From contig NC_072893.1 of NCBI RefSeq assembly GCF_027943255.1, positions 94,433,784 through 94,497,783 on the forward strand: a stretch of DNA of 64,000 nt, given 5' to 3'. Below are positions 1-11,472 of this stretch, piece after piece. The stretch comes from Anastrepha obliqua. Lineage: Eukaryota; Arthropoda; Insecta; Diptera; Tephritidae. Position numbers and translations under genes: made by a program. Positions within the stretch are counted from its first letter, which is position 1. Each line of letters begins with the position of its first letter. The notes below the pieces were generated by a model. That model saw nothing but the letters and a program-made list of their open reading frames with translations, was not told where the DNA came from and did no database searches.

Positions 1-331
1 CATTTCAAAATAGCACCATTTTTGGCCTTTACATGGGAAAAGAAACTAAAAAGTTCGACCCAAATTGGGGGCATCAGAATTCGTTTTAGAGGCATGGTTC
101 CTTCGGCAAAGCTTCTTATTTTGATCCCTAGAATATGATTTTCACAGAGCAATGGGCGATTTTTTTGCCTCCCCACAAAAGACACTAAAAGTTCATCCAA
201 ATTGGGGGACATCAGAATTCGTTTTAGAGGTATGGTTCCTTCGGCAAAGTTTCTGATTTTGATCCCTAGAATATGATTTTCACAGAGCAATGGGCGATTT
301 GTTTGCCTCCCCACAAATCGACCCGGCCTAA
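1..331. mobile_element. Foldback MITE, right part, with internal tandem duplication
   Basis: This is the right-hand part of the element found complete at 5199-5653; its left part lies outside the window. It ends in AAATCGACCCGGCCTAA at 331, followed by an AT run. A block of about 137 bp (from AAATTGGGGG to CCTCCCCACAAA) occurs twice in tandem, at about 60-180 and 197-318, with few differences. The block includes the phrases TTCGTTTTAGAGG and CAGAGCAATGGGCGAT, which also form the arm of the complete copy. It has no coding capacity. The call as a non-autonomous inverted-repeat element rests on the second copy. Confidence 0.75.
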
Positions 332-2257
332 TATATATATATGATACATATATGATACATATATATATAATTTAAATTACCAACCAACATTTTGTCAATT
401 CATGCCCAAAGCCCCAACTAAAAGTTCTACTTAACTTTTTACATGACAACTTGATTTACCGAGCATTTTCATCGCATCTGCCACACAGATACCCAGCCTT
501 CCATTTACGATTTCTAAATCATCATTAGCCCCCTAAGAATCTGCAATATTTTCCCATAGCTATCCTCTTTGGACCGAGAATAGAGGGAATATGGACTAAA
601 TTAAATAAACCCTAAAATAGTGCCAAACCTTTTTATTGTTGAGTGCATAGCCAGTATGAACCATAGAAGAATCAAAGACAAAAGCATAAACAATTACAAA
701 AAAACCTGTTATTTACTAACTAAAGCCGCAAAAAAGAGGTTTTCACGCCTTTCCGCACTCTTTAGTGTTAAGTAAAGTGGAAACGCCTGAAACTGTGCAG
801 CGATAAATAAACGAAGAAGAAAAGCTAATTACACTAATCGCGAATGAAATGAAATTAATAAAAATATGTTGCACATAATGAAGCAATAAAAGAACAGTCA
901 GCAAACAAACAAGCAAATACACATAAATGGCTAGCTAAACTAGAGGAGTGAGTGAAAGTGAAACCTGTCAAAGGCTGAATGGGCGGGAAATAAATAAAAT
1001 TAACATCGAATAAATAAAACCAACTGAAAAACAAATACAAATACACAAACAGACGAAAACCAAGGAGCAAATTAAGGAAGTAATAATAATAAAGGTCTGG
1101 CCGTAAGGGAAGCGGCAAAATCTACGGCAGGCGAAATCAACAACAACAAAACTAGCAAATACATGACGAACCTTATTGGGGACTCTGCATGGGTAGAAAA
1201 TGGCAGAAGCACATTACACATGCAATAAAAATAAAAATAACGGTATACCGAAAGGAAACATTATATGCGAAAAGCAAGCCTCATAAATGGCTCTCTTGAA
1301 AAAGGAGCTCTGCGGCGGCAGAAATCTGAGGAAATTAAATGCCTAATCGCGCACAAATTTTCCAGTCTGTTCAAAGGTGGGTTACTAAGGCACTATTACT
1401 AAAGCTACTTTGTCTTAATAAATGCCAACAAGAATATCCGACCATAAAAAATAATTTAGTTTGCTATAATGCAAGAAATGCGCGTGTGAGCATATAATAA
1501 AATACCGACGTTTGAGGGGATCCACTTGTGGCGCAGTCCACGCCAACTCGGCATACCGGTTTTATAGAAATAGTGGGATTTGGTTAATATTGTGTGGAAG
1601 TGCACTTTACGTTATGCAAAGTAGTACGACTGCATAGGACTTTAATCTTTTTAGTAACATTTTTTTTTAAACCTAATAACTTTCATATTCAAAAAAAAGA
1701 ATCCAAACTACGTTATTTGCAACAAAACGTATAAGTATTACAAATTTTTGGATAGATAAAAATATGGCATATTAGTTTGTAAAATAATTTGCAGGATAAT
1801 TTCGAAAGAAAAACAATTTTTTTAATGGTGTGAAGTAGGAAACTCTTGAAGAAAAATTGTAAATTCAAAACCTTATCAAATAGCCATTTTCACTTTTTAA
1901 AGCTGGGTTAATAAAGTATAGCTGATTTTATTCATAGATATACCCTTTGACTAAAAATAGTAACAAAAATAATTTTTTAAATCATTTAATTAAAATAGAA
2001 TATCTCAAAAGCGGTCAAATTTTAGAAACCATGACATACAACAAGTTTAATGAGTTATTATCTAAATAATAATGTGCTCCAATATCTAGAACGAATTTTC
2101 CGCTAACCTTGTATAATTATTTTTGGGCACAATCTGCACCACTGTTTGATTCTTAACTAAATTTTTGTGACAGTAAAGTTAAATTAAATCGATTTTTAAA
2201 TAAATTTTAATACTTTTAACAAAGACTTTGTTACCTTGATTTTATATATACATACAT
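332..2257. other. No recognisable gene
   Basis: AT-rich sequence with short low-complexity stretches, including an AT dinucleotide-like run near 331-372. Open frames here are short and composition-driven. I see no transposon protein fragment, RNA gene or long repeat. Confidence 0.5.
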
Positions 2258-2303
2258 AGTATGTAAAACACCCGGACCAAACCAAGAAAACACAAAATTA
2301 GCT

Positions 2304-2953
2304 CTATTCATCAACGTAATTTCTATCAAGAATAACGCAATCATGCCTGCGCCGCTCTAACATTTCAATACCACGATTTATCTTTTGCCTCAGTTTCAGC
2401 GATAACCTCTTCATTCGAGCGAAATTTCTTACCGACAAGCTTTTTTTTAGGTCTGCGTACAGCCAGTAGGCGCTGGGACCCAAATCTGGCGAATACGGTG
2501 AATGTGGGAGCAATTTGAAGTTCAATTCATGTAGTTTTGCCATTGTTTTGATTGACTTGTGACGTTCCTGTTTTTAGTCAACAGAGGGCAAATGCGACAC
2601 CTTTTTTGGACTGAGCTTTCGCATAGTCAGATGCTTGTCTAATATAACCACACGTTCTTTTGATGCCTTTACAATGTCAGTTAACTGACGCAACTTCACT
2701 TTTCGATCATTCAAAACGATTTTGTGTTGTTTGATTTTTTTGATGTTTTCCGCTGCTCATTTGGACGTCCACTTTGTTGTGCTTCATCGGTGTCTCCACA
2801 AAAACTTTTTAAGTCCGTAAACCATAATTTTATTGTTGTTTCTTATGGAGCGGAGTCCCCTTAACACTTTTCAAGCCATTGCTTCGACTGAACGATATTT
2901 TCCCCCATAAAGAAGCAGTGTAAAAGTAAAACACGAAATTCGTTTTGATCCAT
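2304..2953 (-). pseudogene. Irritans-like mariner transposase, internally deleted
   Basis: The start is the ATG whose complement is at 2951-2953. It opens with MDQNEFRVLLLHCFFMGEN, which resembles the N-terminus of irritans-subfamily mariner transposases such as Himar1. Frameshifts and stops then break the helix-turn-helix region. The first two catalytic aspartates are deleted. The C-terminal part (2304-2543) begins MAKLHELNFKLLPHSPYSPD and ends ILDRNYVDE. The position of the third catalytic aspartate reads PSAYW instead of PSDY or PSDF, so this copy could not catalyse transposition even if repaired in frame. This family normally has about 345-350 residues; roughly half remain here. Confidence 0.75.
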
Positions 2954-3033
2954 TGTTTTGAAAATAACAAAAGTAGCGTCACTCTTCACGAACTAATGAA
3001 TAGAATATCATGAAATTTTAACAGCTGTCTTTT

Positions 3034-3769
3034 TTAAGGGGTTAGGCCACTCTAGGATTTTCAAAATATCGAAATTTTTTTTTTTTTGCTTAAAAGATGC
3101 TTTAAACTCTTTAGAATATAAAACAAAAAGTCCTATGCGTGAAAAAAATGTTTAGCTCTAATATTTCGCACTTTTGCGCGAGCGCCTCTGACGTCTCTGA
3201 ACCGACTATTCAAATTTAAAGCGTGTTTATCTCAAAACGTGATTTTTCAAAACGGCAAGCAGCATAACACAAACAATTTTTAATATTTTCACTTGTAATT
3301 GTACAAGGATCTTTAGAACATTATTCCGCACTGAAATACGTACGGATTTTTTTATTAATTAATTAGAAAAATTTTTATAAACAATTAACGGTTCCATTTT
3401 AGACGAAAAATTCTACTTTTGACTTCAAACATCTGCAAAATACACAAATTTCAATATTTCTAAAATCCCGTACGTATTTCTACAGCTATACTCACGTCGA
3501 TTGAGAAGAATGTTTTTAATTTGGTTTAGGTGGACATTTACGTCAGTTGTACTGCTTGCCGTGAAGTGCCTTTTTCGCAGGGCGCGTTCAGAGATTCACT
3601 CCAAAGGCGCCATTTTGTAATATTTTTCAATAAAAATATTTGTAATTACACTTAAATACATGCTTAATAATATACTTAAAAAGTTTTTTCCTGGCACCTT
3701 TCTTTCAATGTAAAAAAAATCCTTAAAAAACTGCTTTTTTACAGTAGCTAGAGTGGCGTAACCCCTTAA
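3034..3769. mobile_element. MITE with TTAA target duplication (piggyBac-like)
   Basis: Terminal repeats GGGGTTAGGCCACTCTAG (from 3038) and CTAGAGTGGCGTAACCCC (to 3765) are inverted complements with one mismatch. TTAA directly flanks both sides (3034-3037 and 3766-3769). A TTAA duplication is the hallmark of piggyBac-type insertion, so a piggyBac-like transposase is the inferred mobiliser. The element is 728 bp, AT-rich inside, and codes for nothing recognisable. It lies inside the 5' untranslated part of the mariner at 2258-3850 and is therefore younger than that mariner. Confidence 0.75.
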
Positions 3770-3850
3770 GGCTATTACGATCTGAAAAATTGGTGATTGT
3801 AATAAAACTGGTGCCGTCTATGTGTTGGGCCCGGTACTTTTCAGCCCATG

Positions 3851-5198
3851 TGTTCTATGAGTAGTTGATTGCGTTTTTTTAAGGGATGTCACGATAAGGG
3901 CATTTGGGGCTCCATTTGGTAATGAAATGGAAAAAATTTAAGACCCTATACTTTCAAATGGCAATTTTATATTTTAAGTTTGTTACAAATGGGTTGAAGA
4001 ATTTGTTTTAATAAATAATGTTACTCTTATATGTTATGTGAGAAGCCATGTTATTAGGTCTTAAAAAAATAGTACCAAAAAGTTTGAAGTGTTATAAATA
4101 TTATCGTCATTTTTTTTCATTTTGAAAAAATATTTAATGGCATTATTACAAAGAGAGTAACTTCGCAAAATATTAACCAAATTCCACCACTTATATCATT
4201 AAAATCTCTGTAGTGAGTTGAGGTGAGCTTCACCTTGTGCCATGGTGAAAAGATTGTTCGAGGTATGCTCTTTCGCAGACCGTTATTCGGCTCTGAGCGA
4301 ATTTGATAATATCAGCTAATGGGCTGAAGCCTTCCAAGTGTGTTTACAGAAAAACTGAGATTGTGTTGGTGATATACGAAAAGAATCAACCAATGACACT
4401 TCGTTGCCGTCTGAACAATGACTGATTGGACGAGTGTGTGAGTATATGTATGTGAAATGATCGTACATATTTCGGCTGCCGAAGTTCCCCTCATAATTTT
4501 TTTCCACCATAGTTGAAGAACAAACCTGGTAATTCTAATTGATATTTTAATTGAGGAGTGAGGCGGTATATTGTGAGAGTGAGAGTGAGTACTCGTATAT
4601 TGAGAAATAGCGTGATAGCCATAAAAATGGCCATGTTTTAAATAATGTTGTATGTGTGCGTAGCTAGAAAAGTAGCATAAAATTATTTACAACAGATACA
4701 AAATTTATTTCCGTTTGAAAAAATTGCTTGTTTCCAAAACTCTGTAACTCAATTATTTTATTATTAGACAATTCAATGCTCTTCCTTCTGTTTACACGGC
4801 AAATAAACGGCTTTCTTCGAGCGATTCTACCGTGATATGCAGCTTTATGTAAAACTTTCCTAGCAGTTTCCGCAAAAAATACATTTTTTTAATGTTTGGT
4901 TCATGTTTTCAACAATTTTTAATTATGTATTATATATTAATTCGAAGGTTAACTTTTGCCATATGATTATGGTGCCCACTTTTCGGACCGATAGTATTCT
5001 TGGCTCTGAGTATTGCGAGCTCCTCCTCCTATTTCTCATCTTGATGTTGTTACAACTTATTACCACTTTTAAATAAATATGCAACTGAGTTCGAAAACTA
5101 AGTTAGAGATGTATACAGTGAGTAAATTTGTGGAAATTTGGAAAAATTTTGAGTTATGACCCTCTTGTTTTTACTGTGCGATATATATAGTACATATA
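3851..5198. other. No recognisable gene; one SINE scrap
   Basis: AT-rich intergenic sequence. About 5018-5058 resembles the 3' part of the SINE family on the minus strand (GAGCTCCTCCTCCTATTT then CTTGATGTTGTT). Nothing else is recognised. The overlapping open frames near 4312-4510 show no family signature. Confidence 0.4.
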
Positions 5199-5653
5199 TT
5201 AGGGCGGGTCGATTTAAAAATCGCTCATTGCTCTGTGCAAATCGTATTCTAGGGATCAAAATAAGAAACTTTGCTGAAGGAACCATACCACTACAACCAA
5301 TTCTGATGCCCCTCAATTTGGGTCGAACGAAAAATCCTTTGACCCATTTAGAGTGCTCCAATCGAGTCCAAATGTATGACCGACCCCACTATGGACGGCC
5401 GATCCACCCATGCCAGTGGCACACCCTCTGGAACTCCCCTGGCGGGTTCCCCATAGAATCATTTCAAAATATCACCATTTTTGGCCTTTACATGAGAAAA
5501 GAAACTAAAAAGTTCGACCCAAATTGGGGGACATGAGAATTCGTTTTAGAGGCATGGTTCCTTCGGCAAAGCTTCTTATTTCGATCCCTAGAATATGATT
5601 TTCACAGAGCAATGGGCGATTTTTTTGCCTCCCCACAAATCGACCCGGCCTAA
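5199..5653. mobile_element. Complete foldback MITE, 455 bp
   Basis: The left end TTAGGGCGGGTCGATTT and right end AAATCGACCCGGCCTAA are inverted complements with one mismatch. The inversion continues inward for roughly 130-140 bp (for example CATTGCTCTGTG against CACAGAGCAATG, and TTCTAGGGATC against GATCCCTAGAA), with about 10 extra bases (GTGGGGAGGC) in the right arm. A unique centre of about 150 bp contains CTGGCGGGTTCC. Both ends are embedded in AT runs, so the target duplication (TA or ATAT) cannot be fixed. An open frame crosses the element on the plus strand, but it is just translated repeat. The mobilising superfamily is unknown. Confidence 0.75.
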
Positions 5654-8536
5654 TATATATTATTATTAATCCATTGCTTTCCACAATTTCTTGAATGAAT
5701 ATAAGCTTAAAATTCTTAATTTAATATTTATTCTCATTTTTGTGGTGTTTAAATTGTGTGAATTGCTGAGAAGAAGGCTTTAAGTGCAAAGTTAAAAGAA
5801 CTAATATTTTGACCCAAATTTACGCCTTCTAAAGCGTCAAAGTGTAAAATTGGTCAAATGTTTATTGATGCAGCAAATAGATTGAAAGAGGGTCTGAGGT
5901 ATTTGACACCCAAAGACCCATGAAGAAATAAATATATTTACATATTGTAATAAATAACTATGCAAGCCAACACGAACCCAAACAGTTGTCACAGCTAACG
6001 GTGAAGTCAAAGCAAATACAGAGTAGTTCATTCAATATTTGGATTTTTTAACTTTGACAACTAAAAAGATATATGTGATGTAACAGAAATTTTATTTGTG
6101 ATTGAGAATTTACAAAATGGGTAATTTCTTGCTTGAACAAAATATGAAAATAGTCAAAACTTTCGAAATTCGAATAATCAGCCGAAACAGTGATGTTTGT
6201 TGGCCTGCTAAAAGCCACGTTTTGACTTTATTATACTTTTTTTTGTAGACTATTTTAAGTACCTCCATGTCACACCAACCATCCACAGACGGTTCAAGAG
6301 TTGGAATAAAAAATCAAATTTGCCATCGGTGGTATAAGTGTTAAAACTAATGAAAATTTATTGGAAAATTAGGTTGACTGAATGGGGTATGGGGTACTGT
6401 AAATGCAGATAAAGGCATTTTAATGAAATTGTGTTCCATATTTAATGAGAAAGCATACTCTTTTTTGTAAAAAAATTATAAAAAAATATTCAAATGTTCG
6501 TTTTTATAGCTGAATTAAATTTAATTCTACGTTGAATGAACCACCCTGTACGTCGTTACTCGATTTTCTGGGTTATTATTTGCATAGAAGGACGCTAATA
6601 TCTTTAGTGTTGCGACGAAGGTCCGTTATGGTAAGTAAGACAACAAAATATGTATGAATATTTATAAATGGATAGATCTCCAGCCCCGTTCATCCATTTT
6701 GTATACAACAGACGCGTTCATTTGGCTTAAAAGGTTGACTTCTTTCAGTGTTAACAGCAATACGGTCAAAACCAAAGTGTTTAAGAAAAAAAGTTGGAAA
6801 AATGGACGAGAAACGAACTTACTTGAATTTCAGTCCAATATTTCAATTGGAAAATTTTGAGTAATATTTTCATAGGCATAGACCGTGATATGAAAAATGT
6901 ATTGGCTTTGTACTAAACTCATGGATTAATTGTCAAGTGACCATTCGACAGGGGTTAAATTGCCTACATAATGATATTAGGATAATATTTGCTATTGGAG
7001 TATATTTGACTTGGCTTTCAAGGGCTGTCGCGTTGCAATATTTATGCTCGAGGATTTGTTTATGCTCTTACTATTTATGTTCGCTTACGCAACATTCCAT
7101 AAGTGACAACTCAGCAGCCAATTTGTTGCCAATCTATTCGTAAGTAATAATCGATAAATAAATGGCAAATTATTGAGGGCGTAACTGTGGAAAAGTAAGT
7201 GGTGTAGAACACAAGCACTTCAAACTAAACCCACAAACTTGGTAACTTACATATAAATACATGCACATGCACTCACCCACAAAGTAATATTGTAAGCGGC
7301 ACATCGACCATACGTTTGAGGATCACAGACTCAGATACTCACTTATCAAGCTTGAAGCAACACAAATTATTTTCTAATAGCGGCGACTCCCCTGCAGACA
7401 AGAGTAGCCAACGAGTGCTATCAAGGCGTCTGACCTAAACCTGTCACGTTGCATTATTAAATTATGCTCATATATACAAATGAAAGCACACTTATCCATG
7501 CCAATTTGCAAGCATCTCGGTAACGTTAAGTATTCACAGTTCGCTCCAAATCTTATCCTAAATGCTTGCGTAGCCATTCCATTTCCAGTTCGTACATGGA
7601 ATGTCTAACTACTTAAGTGGCTAAATGTTGCCTTACATGCCTGCTTGAGTTCGCCCTTCAGCAATGTAGATGGACTCTTCGCTTGGCCATGGCACAACAA
7701 ATTAGTCGCACAAATACGCCAATTGAATAATTAAATACACATATGCCAATTTATGTTGGATACCCACATGAATTAGAATGCCCGAAAAACAACTATGGAA
7801 GTAATGGAGCAGACGTTCTCCAGATACGTCCTATGAATATATTTAAGTGCAATATGTGAACACACATACATACACATATAGCATGCACATATAGCAGACA
7901 ACGCCCTGCTGGATGAAGCATCCACTACCACCCTATTAACTCTGGGTTCGGCAACTGTCACCACCGCTGTCCATCTGTAAACAATCTGGGTGGTAATTAG
8001 CCAAATTGGCAACGAAGACTTACTAAATATTGAACGAAATACCTATCTAACTCAATTTATGGCGAAATTAGCGTCACACAACAAATGTATTCAAAATAAC
8101 GGAACTTCAATTCTTTTTTAGCGATAAATTTGCTAGAAATGCCTGAATATATTAGTTCTGTGTTTACAGTTGTAGTTGCATTAGAGGCAATAAATAAACA
8201 GAAGGTGGGAAAAATTTCTAAAATAAAGTAAAATAAATATTTATGTAATTAAATCTTAATATATAGTTTATTTCTAACAAGTTTTTTTACAATTTTATTA
8301 ATTTAGTAACAACAATATTATTGTATTATTCTAAATAGTCTTTCAAAAGTGGTGAATAATTCCCAGACAGTACCTTTCCTTATGTCGTCTTTGAATTTTT
8401 TTAAGTAGATAGCTGTCCAATTTTGCACGATAGAATAACGCATTAAAATTATTGAATCTAATTATAAAAATAGTCAATATTTAAGAACAACATATCGCAA
8501 AATTTCGAATTTTTTGTGGAAGTAATCATTCGACTT
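5654..8536. other. No recognisable gene
   Basis: About 2.9 kb of AT-rich sequence with only short open frames. Near 7374-7405 the bases TTTTCTAATAGCGG followed by CCCCTGCAGACAA recall the SINE core, but too briefly to call. I see no exon, RNA gene or transposon protein. Confidence 0.45.
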
Positions 8537-8842
8537 GGCGGCCGCCATAATCGAATGGGTTGGTGTGTGACTACTATTCGGAGTACGTAGGTTCGAATCT
8601 CTGTGAAACACCAAACTGAAGAAAAAGTGTTTTCTAATAGCGGTGGCCCCTCTTCAGGCAACGGCGAACCTCCGAGTGTATTTATGCCTTGAAAAAGCAC
8701 ACAAAATATCTGCCGCTCAGAGTTGGGTTAAAACTATAGGTCCCTCCAATTGTGGAACAACATCAAGAAGCACACCACAAATAGGAAGAGGAGCTCGGCC
8801 AAACACATGACAGATGTGTACTTGACAAACATTTTTTTTTAT
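8537..8842 (+). mobile_element. tRNA-derived SINE, near full length (copy A)
   Basis: The head begins GGCGGCCGCC. An A-box-like stretch (AATCGAATGGGTTGGTG) lies about 35 bases before a B-box (GGTTCGAATCTC), the layout of an internal RNA polymerase III promoter from a tRNA. The family-specific body follows: TTTCTAATAGCGG, CCTCCGAGTGTAT, ATCTGCCG, TAGGTCCCTCC, ACAACATCAAG and GAGCTCGGCCAAACAC. The tail is T-rich. The copy carries no protein. It is retroposed in trans, so it depends on some LINE, which is not identified. At least eight further copies or pieces occur in this window. Confidence 0.85.
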
Positions 8843-8854
8843 TATTTAATTAAA

Positions 8855-9060
8855 AAATTTCCTGAAACTGGTTCTGTCGGAGAAGGAAAAAACTGGCATA
8901 CTAAAAACTGGAGGTTGGAGAATTTTGCTGCTGTAGCGCAAAGTATAACTGAACAACCTTCAACATCGATATCTCGACATTCTCAACAATAAAGTATTCG
9001 TAAATAAACTGTTTGTCGGATTTGGCCTCGGACTTATAGTGAACATTTGAACGATATAAC
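8855..9060 (+). pseudogene. DD41D (rosa-type) mariner, DNA-binding-domain scrap
   Basis: The plus-strand reading gives FPETGSVGEGKNW and then ENFAAVAQSITEQPSTSISR HSQQ. This matches the linker and second helix-turn-helix of rosa-type mariners (compare the intact frame at 58912-59301, residues about 45-100). A stop follows HSQQ, and the last recognisable part (TVCRIW) is badly eroded. No catalytic region remains. It directly follows SINE copy A. Confidence 0.6.
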
Positions 9061-9394
9061 TTTACAAATAGTGAAACCTGATATAATCAAAATTTGTACA
9101 AGCTTTATTGTAAAACAACTTATCCGCACGTCTTTCGAAAGACCCTTTACTTAAAAATCTATAGCTATCAAGGCTTTCGATTTCAAATCATAGCAAAAAA
9201 GTAAAGATGTTTTAAGATATTGGCATTACAATTTCAGATACCTCACTTCCTACCAAATTTAACGAAAAAAGTTTGAAAGTTCAGAATCTATACGATCAGA
9301 TAAAATAGAAGCTACTCAGGGCCACTGTCATGAGCTGAAGAGGGAAGCAAAATACCTATTTCGCAAAAAAAAATTTAGAGAGATTAAAGTTTTT
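9061..9394. other. No recognisable gene
   Basis: AT-rich spacer between the rosa-type scrap and SINE copy B, possibly eroded mariner. Nothing can be supported. Confidence 0.4.
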
Positions 9395-9705
9395 GCCGCC
9401 GAAGCCGAATGGGTTGGTGCGTGACTATCATTGGGAATTTAGACAGAACGTAGGTTCAAATCTCCGTGAAACACCAAAATTAAGAAAAAGATTTTTCTAA
9501 TAGCGGTCGCCCCTCGGCAGGCAATGCCAAACCTCGGAGTGTATTTCTGCCATGAAAAGACTCCTCATACAAAAGAAATAACAAAATGTCTGCCGTTCGG
9601 AGTCGGCTTGAAACTGTAGGTCCCTCCATTTGAGGAATAACATCAAGACGCACGCTACAAATAGGGGGAGGAGTTCGGCCAAACACCCAGAAAGACTGTA
9701 TATAT
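9395..9705 (+). mobile_element. tRNA-derived SINE, near full length (copy B)
   Basis: It has the same architecture as the copy at 8537-8842. The A-box-like stretch is AAGCCGAATGGGTTGGTG and the B-box is GGTTCAAATCTC. The body carries TAGCGGTCGCCCCTCGGCAG, GGAGTGTATTTCTGCCATG and GAGTTCGGCCAAACACC. This copy preserves the A box better than copy A and carries 10 or so extra bases between the two boxes. Confidence 0.85.
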
Positions 9706-9825
9706 AGTATTTGCATATAGTGAAAAACATAAAGAAAAATAGAAAAGATGAAAATCATTAAAAAATTTCCGAAGGGGATTGGTCCAAATAGCTAACGATT
9801 TTAATCAAAAAGTTCCCAAAACATA

Positions 9826-10440
9826 TTCAAAAAATTCAAAATAAAAGTCAATTCCTCAAAGTGATGTTATCGCCTTCAAACCACTTCTCATCAACTACAC
9901 GCAGTTCTGCCAGCGTTTGATTCATGTCTGGAACTCAATTTTCGGTATAGCCATAAAAGGCGTCTTCGAATTTTCCATTACTTCCATTCTGCGGTCAAAA
10001 CGTGGAAATGGTTCCCGTTGTGGTTTTTGGGCTCGATCATGTAGAAGATCGAAGCAAGCCATATCAGTTGAATTCGATGGCTGCTGGGTGATATTCGTTT
10101 CGTTCTTGGTCAAAAATTCACCGATAATGATGGCACTGTGCAACGGTGGGTTATCACGGTGCAAAATCCGCGGGTTTTTTTCCCCACAAATTCCTTCCTT
10201 TTTGGCAAAATGCTTTACGTAAATGTTCCATAACATCCAAATAATAATCCTTATTAACTATCTGACTTTCCGGTAAAAAATCGCTTTTTTTTAACTAAAA
10301 AACAACCACTCATTCACCTGATGTCTGAATTGCGTGTCGTACTCATCAACGCACAGCTCGTACCCAGCAATGACGCGTTTGATGAGTGTTGAGTAGGACT
10401 CAGCCTTGGAAATCAAGGTTTTGGCGATAAAGAAATATAG
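9826..10440 (-). pseudogene. Mariner transposase fragment (DD34D type)
   Basis: The minus strand reads, with several frameshifts, VIAGYELCVDEYD (around the first catalytic aspartate), IVNKDYYLDVMEHLRKAF, HRDNPPLHSAIII (second aspartate) and finally DEKWFEGDNITLR near 9850-9880. These blocks follow the order of the catalytic domain and C-terminus of mariner transposases related to those with the PPYSPDLAPCDF motif, but that motif is replaced here by unrelated residues. No start, helix-turn-helix or terminal repeats were found. The plus-strand open frame at 9917-10222 is its shadow. Confidence 0.6.
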
Positions 10441-11030
10441 TTTCCACATTTCAACAAGAACGCTATAAATTAGAGTTTAAAACTTTGTAAAAAATTCGAA
10501 AAATCTATATCAAAGTTTTAAAATTTTTAGTAAGAATCACTAACAAAATGTTTGTGGATGCAGTTTTATAGTCCATTAAATTTATACATAATATTGTTTT
10601 GTTTAAGGTGTTGCGCATTTTCTTCCATATAAAAATTAAATTTGAAGCATTTGTTAAATGGAAAAAAATGCATAACACCACCAATCAAAAAATATACCGT
10701 CAACAAAAAAATATCGCCGAAACAAAAAAAATATCAGAAATCGGCACAAACTTTGCGCCACTTTAAACTTTCACAATATTGCAACCAAATTGGGCTGATC
10801 GGGCTAAAATACCAGGACTTTCAAAAAGTTCTGACTAAAATGTTTGAAATTTTGGTGAACATTTACTGTATTATTTTACATTTTGTACAAAGTTAGAAAC
10901 TCTAAATTATATAGCTTTTATTGTTTGATTATTGATTGATATTTCTCTACATAGCAAGTCGGCTTTCTAGAGCAGTAATGTTTTTGTCCTAATGGATATT
11001 TGCCTTTCGTTTAAATATTAATGAATACAC
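10441..11030. other. No recognisable gene
   Basis: A-rich sequence. An 84-codon open frame at 10642-10896 is lysine-rich because of poly-A runs and matches nothing I know. Confidence 0.4.
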
Positions 11031-11452
11031 TCGCTAAGCTGTGCCGGTCAGCGTCAAGCCAAACTATTCCTAAGTCCCAGCAAAGGAATATCTGACGTGC
11101 TACTCTCACGCACGTAGATCTGCGTTTTTTAACAGGATATCTTACAGGTCACTGTAGCCTGAGGTATCATCTAAATAATATTGCTCTATCTGAGGCCAAT
11201 GTCTGCCGATTTTGCGAAATGGACATAGAAAGTTCAGAACATGTGCTTTGTGAATGTCCAGCGTTGGGCAGACAGAGACTTCATCACCTTGGTGGTATCG
11301 TAGTATCTCCATGCAATCTTTGGGACAACAAACCAAAAATTGTGCTACAATTTTTAAAAAGCCTAAAACTCTAGGGTTACAAAAATAGGTCTTTCACAAT
11401 AGATCAGCTCTAGTCGGAGTGCGTAATGGCCTTCTAATAATAATAATAATAA
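11031..11452 (+). pseudogene. I-like non-LTR retrotransposon, 3' end with (TAA)n tail
   Basis: The plus strand encodes the end of a LINE second open frame: KLFLSPSKGISDVLLSRT, then after a frameshift FLTGYLTGHCSLRYHLNN, then a zinc-knuckle-like C-terminus (CRFC, then EHVLCECPAL) and a stop near 11371. A short 3' untranslated region ends in TAATAATAATAATAATAA at 11435-11452. A TAA-repeat tail is typical of the I clade. The element is truncated at its 5' end and has lost the reverse transcriptase and most of the RNase H. The DD41D mariner remnant follows immediately. Confidence 0.75.
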
Positions 11453-11472
11453 TTGGCCACTGTTAATTATGA

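Larger units (their letters stand above)
2258..3850 (-). mobile_element. Irritans-like mariner remnant, split by a TTAA-flanked MITE
   Basis: The minus-strand mariner starts near 3850 and ends near 2258. Its 5' end, read on the minus strand, is GGGCTGAAAAGTACCGGGCC (complement of 3828-3847). The same sequence forms the inverted end of a related element at 25782-25802. At the low-coordinate end a diverged version is visible near 2262-2285. The MITE at 3038-3765 sits in the 5' untranslated region. Removing it and one TTAA restores continuity with the related copy, which shares the ACAGCTG and TTTCATGATATT stretches. The middle of the transposase gene is deleted. The 5' end is well supported, the 3' end only moderately. 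Confidence 0.65.

Noticed and set aside
5156..5536. 126-codon open frame
   Set aside because: It is translated foldback-MITE sequence running across the left arm and centre of the element.
7374..7405. Possible SINE core fragment
   Set aside because: Only about 30 bases resemble the family and the following blocks are absent.
8590..8605. B-box GGTTCGAATC, considered as a tRNA gene
   Set aside because: No cloverleaf can be completed and the same unit recurs with a common non-tRNA body, so it is a SINE head.
9917..10222. 101-codon plus-strand open frame
   Set aside because: It is antisense to a recognisable mariner transposase fragment on the minus strand.
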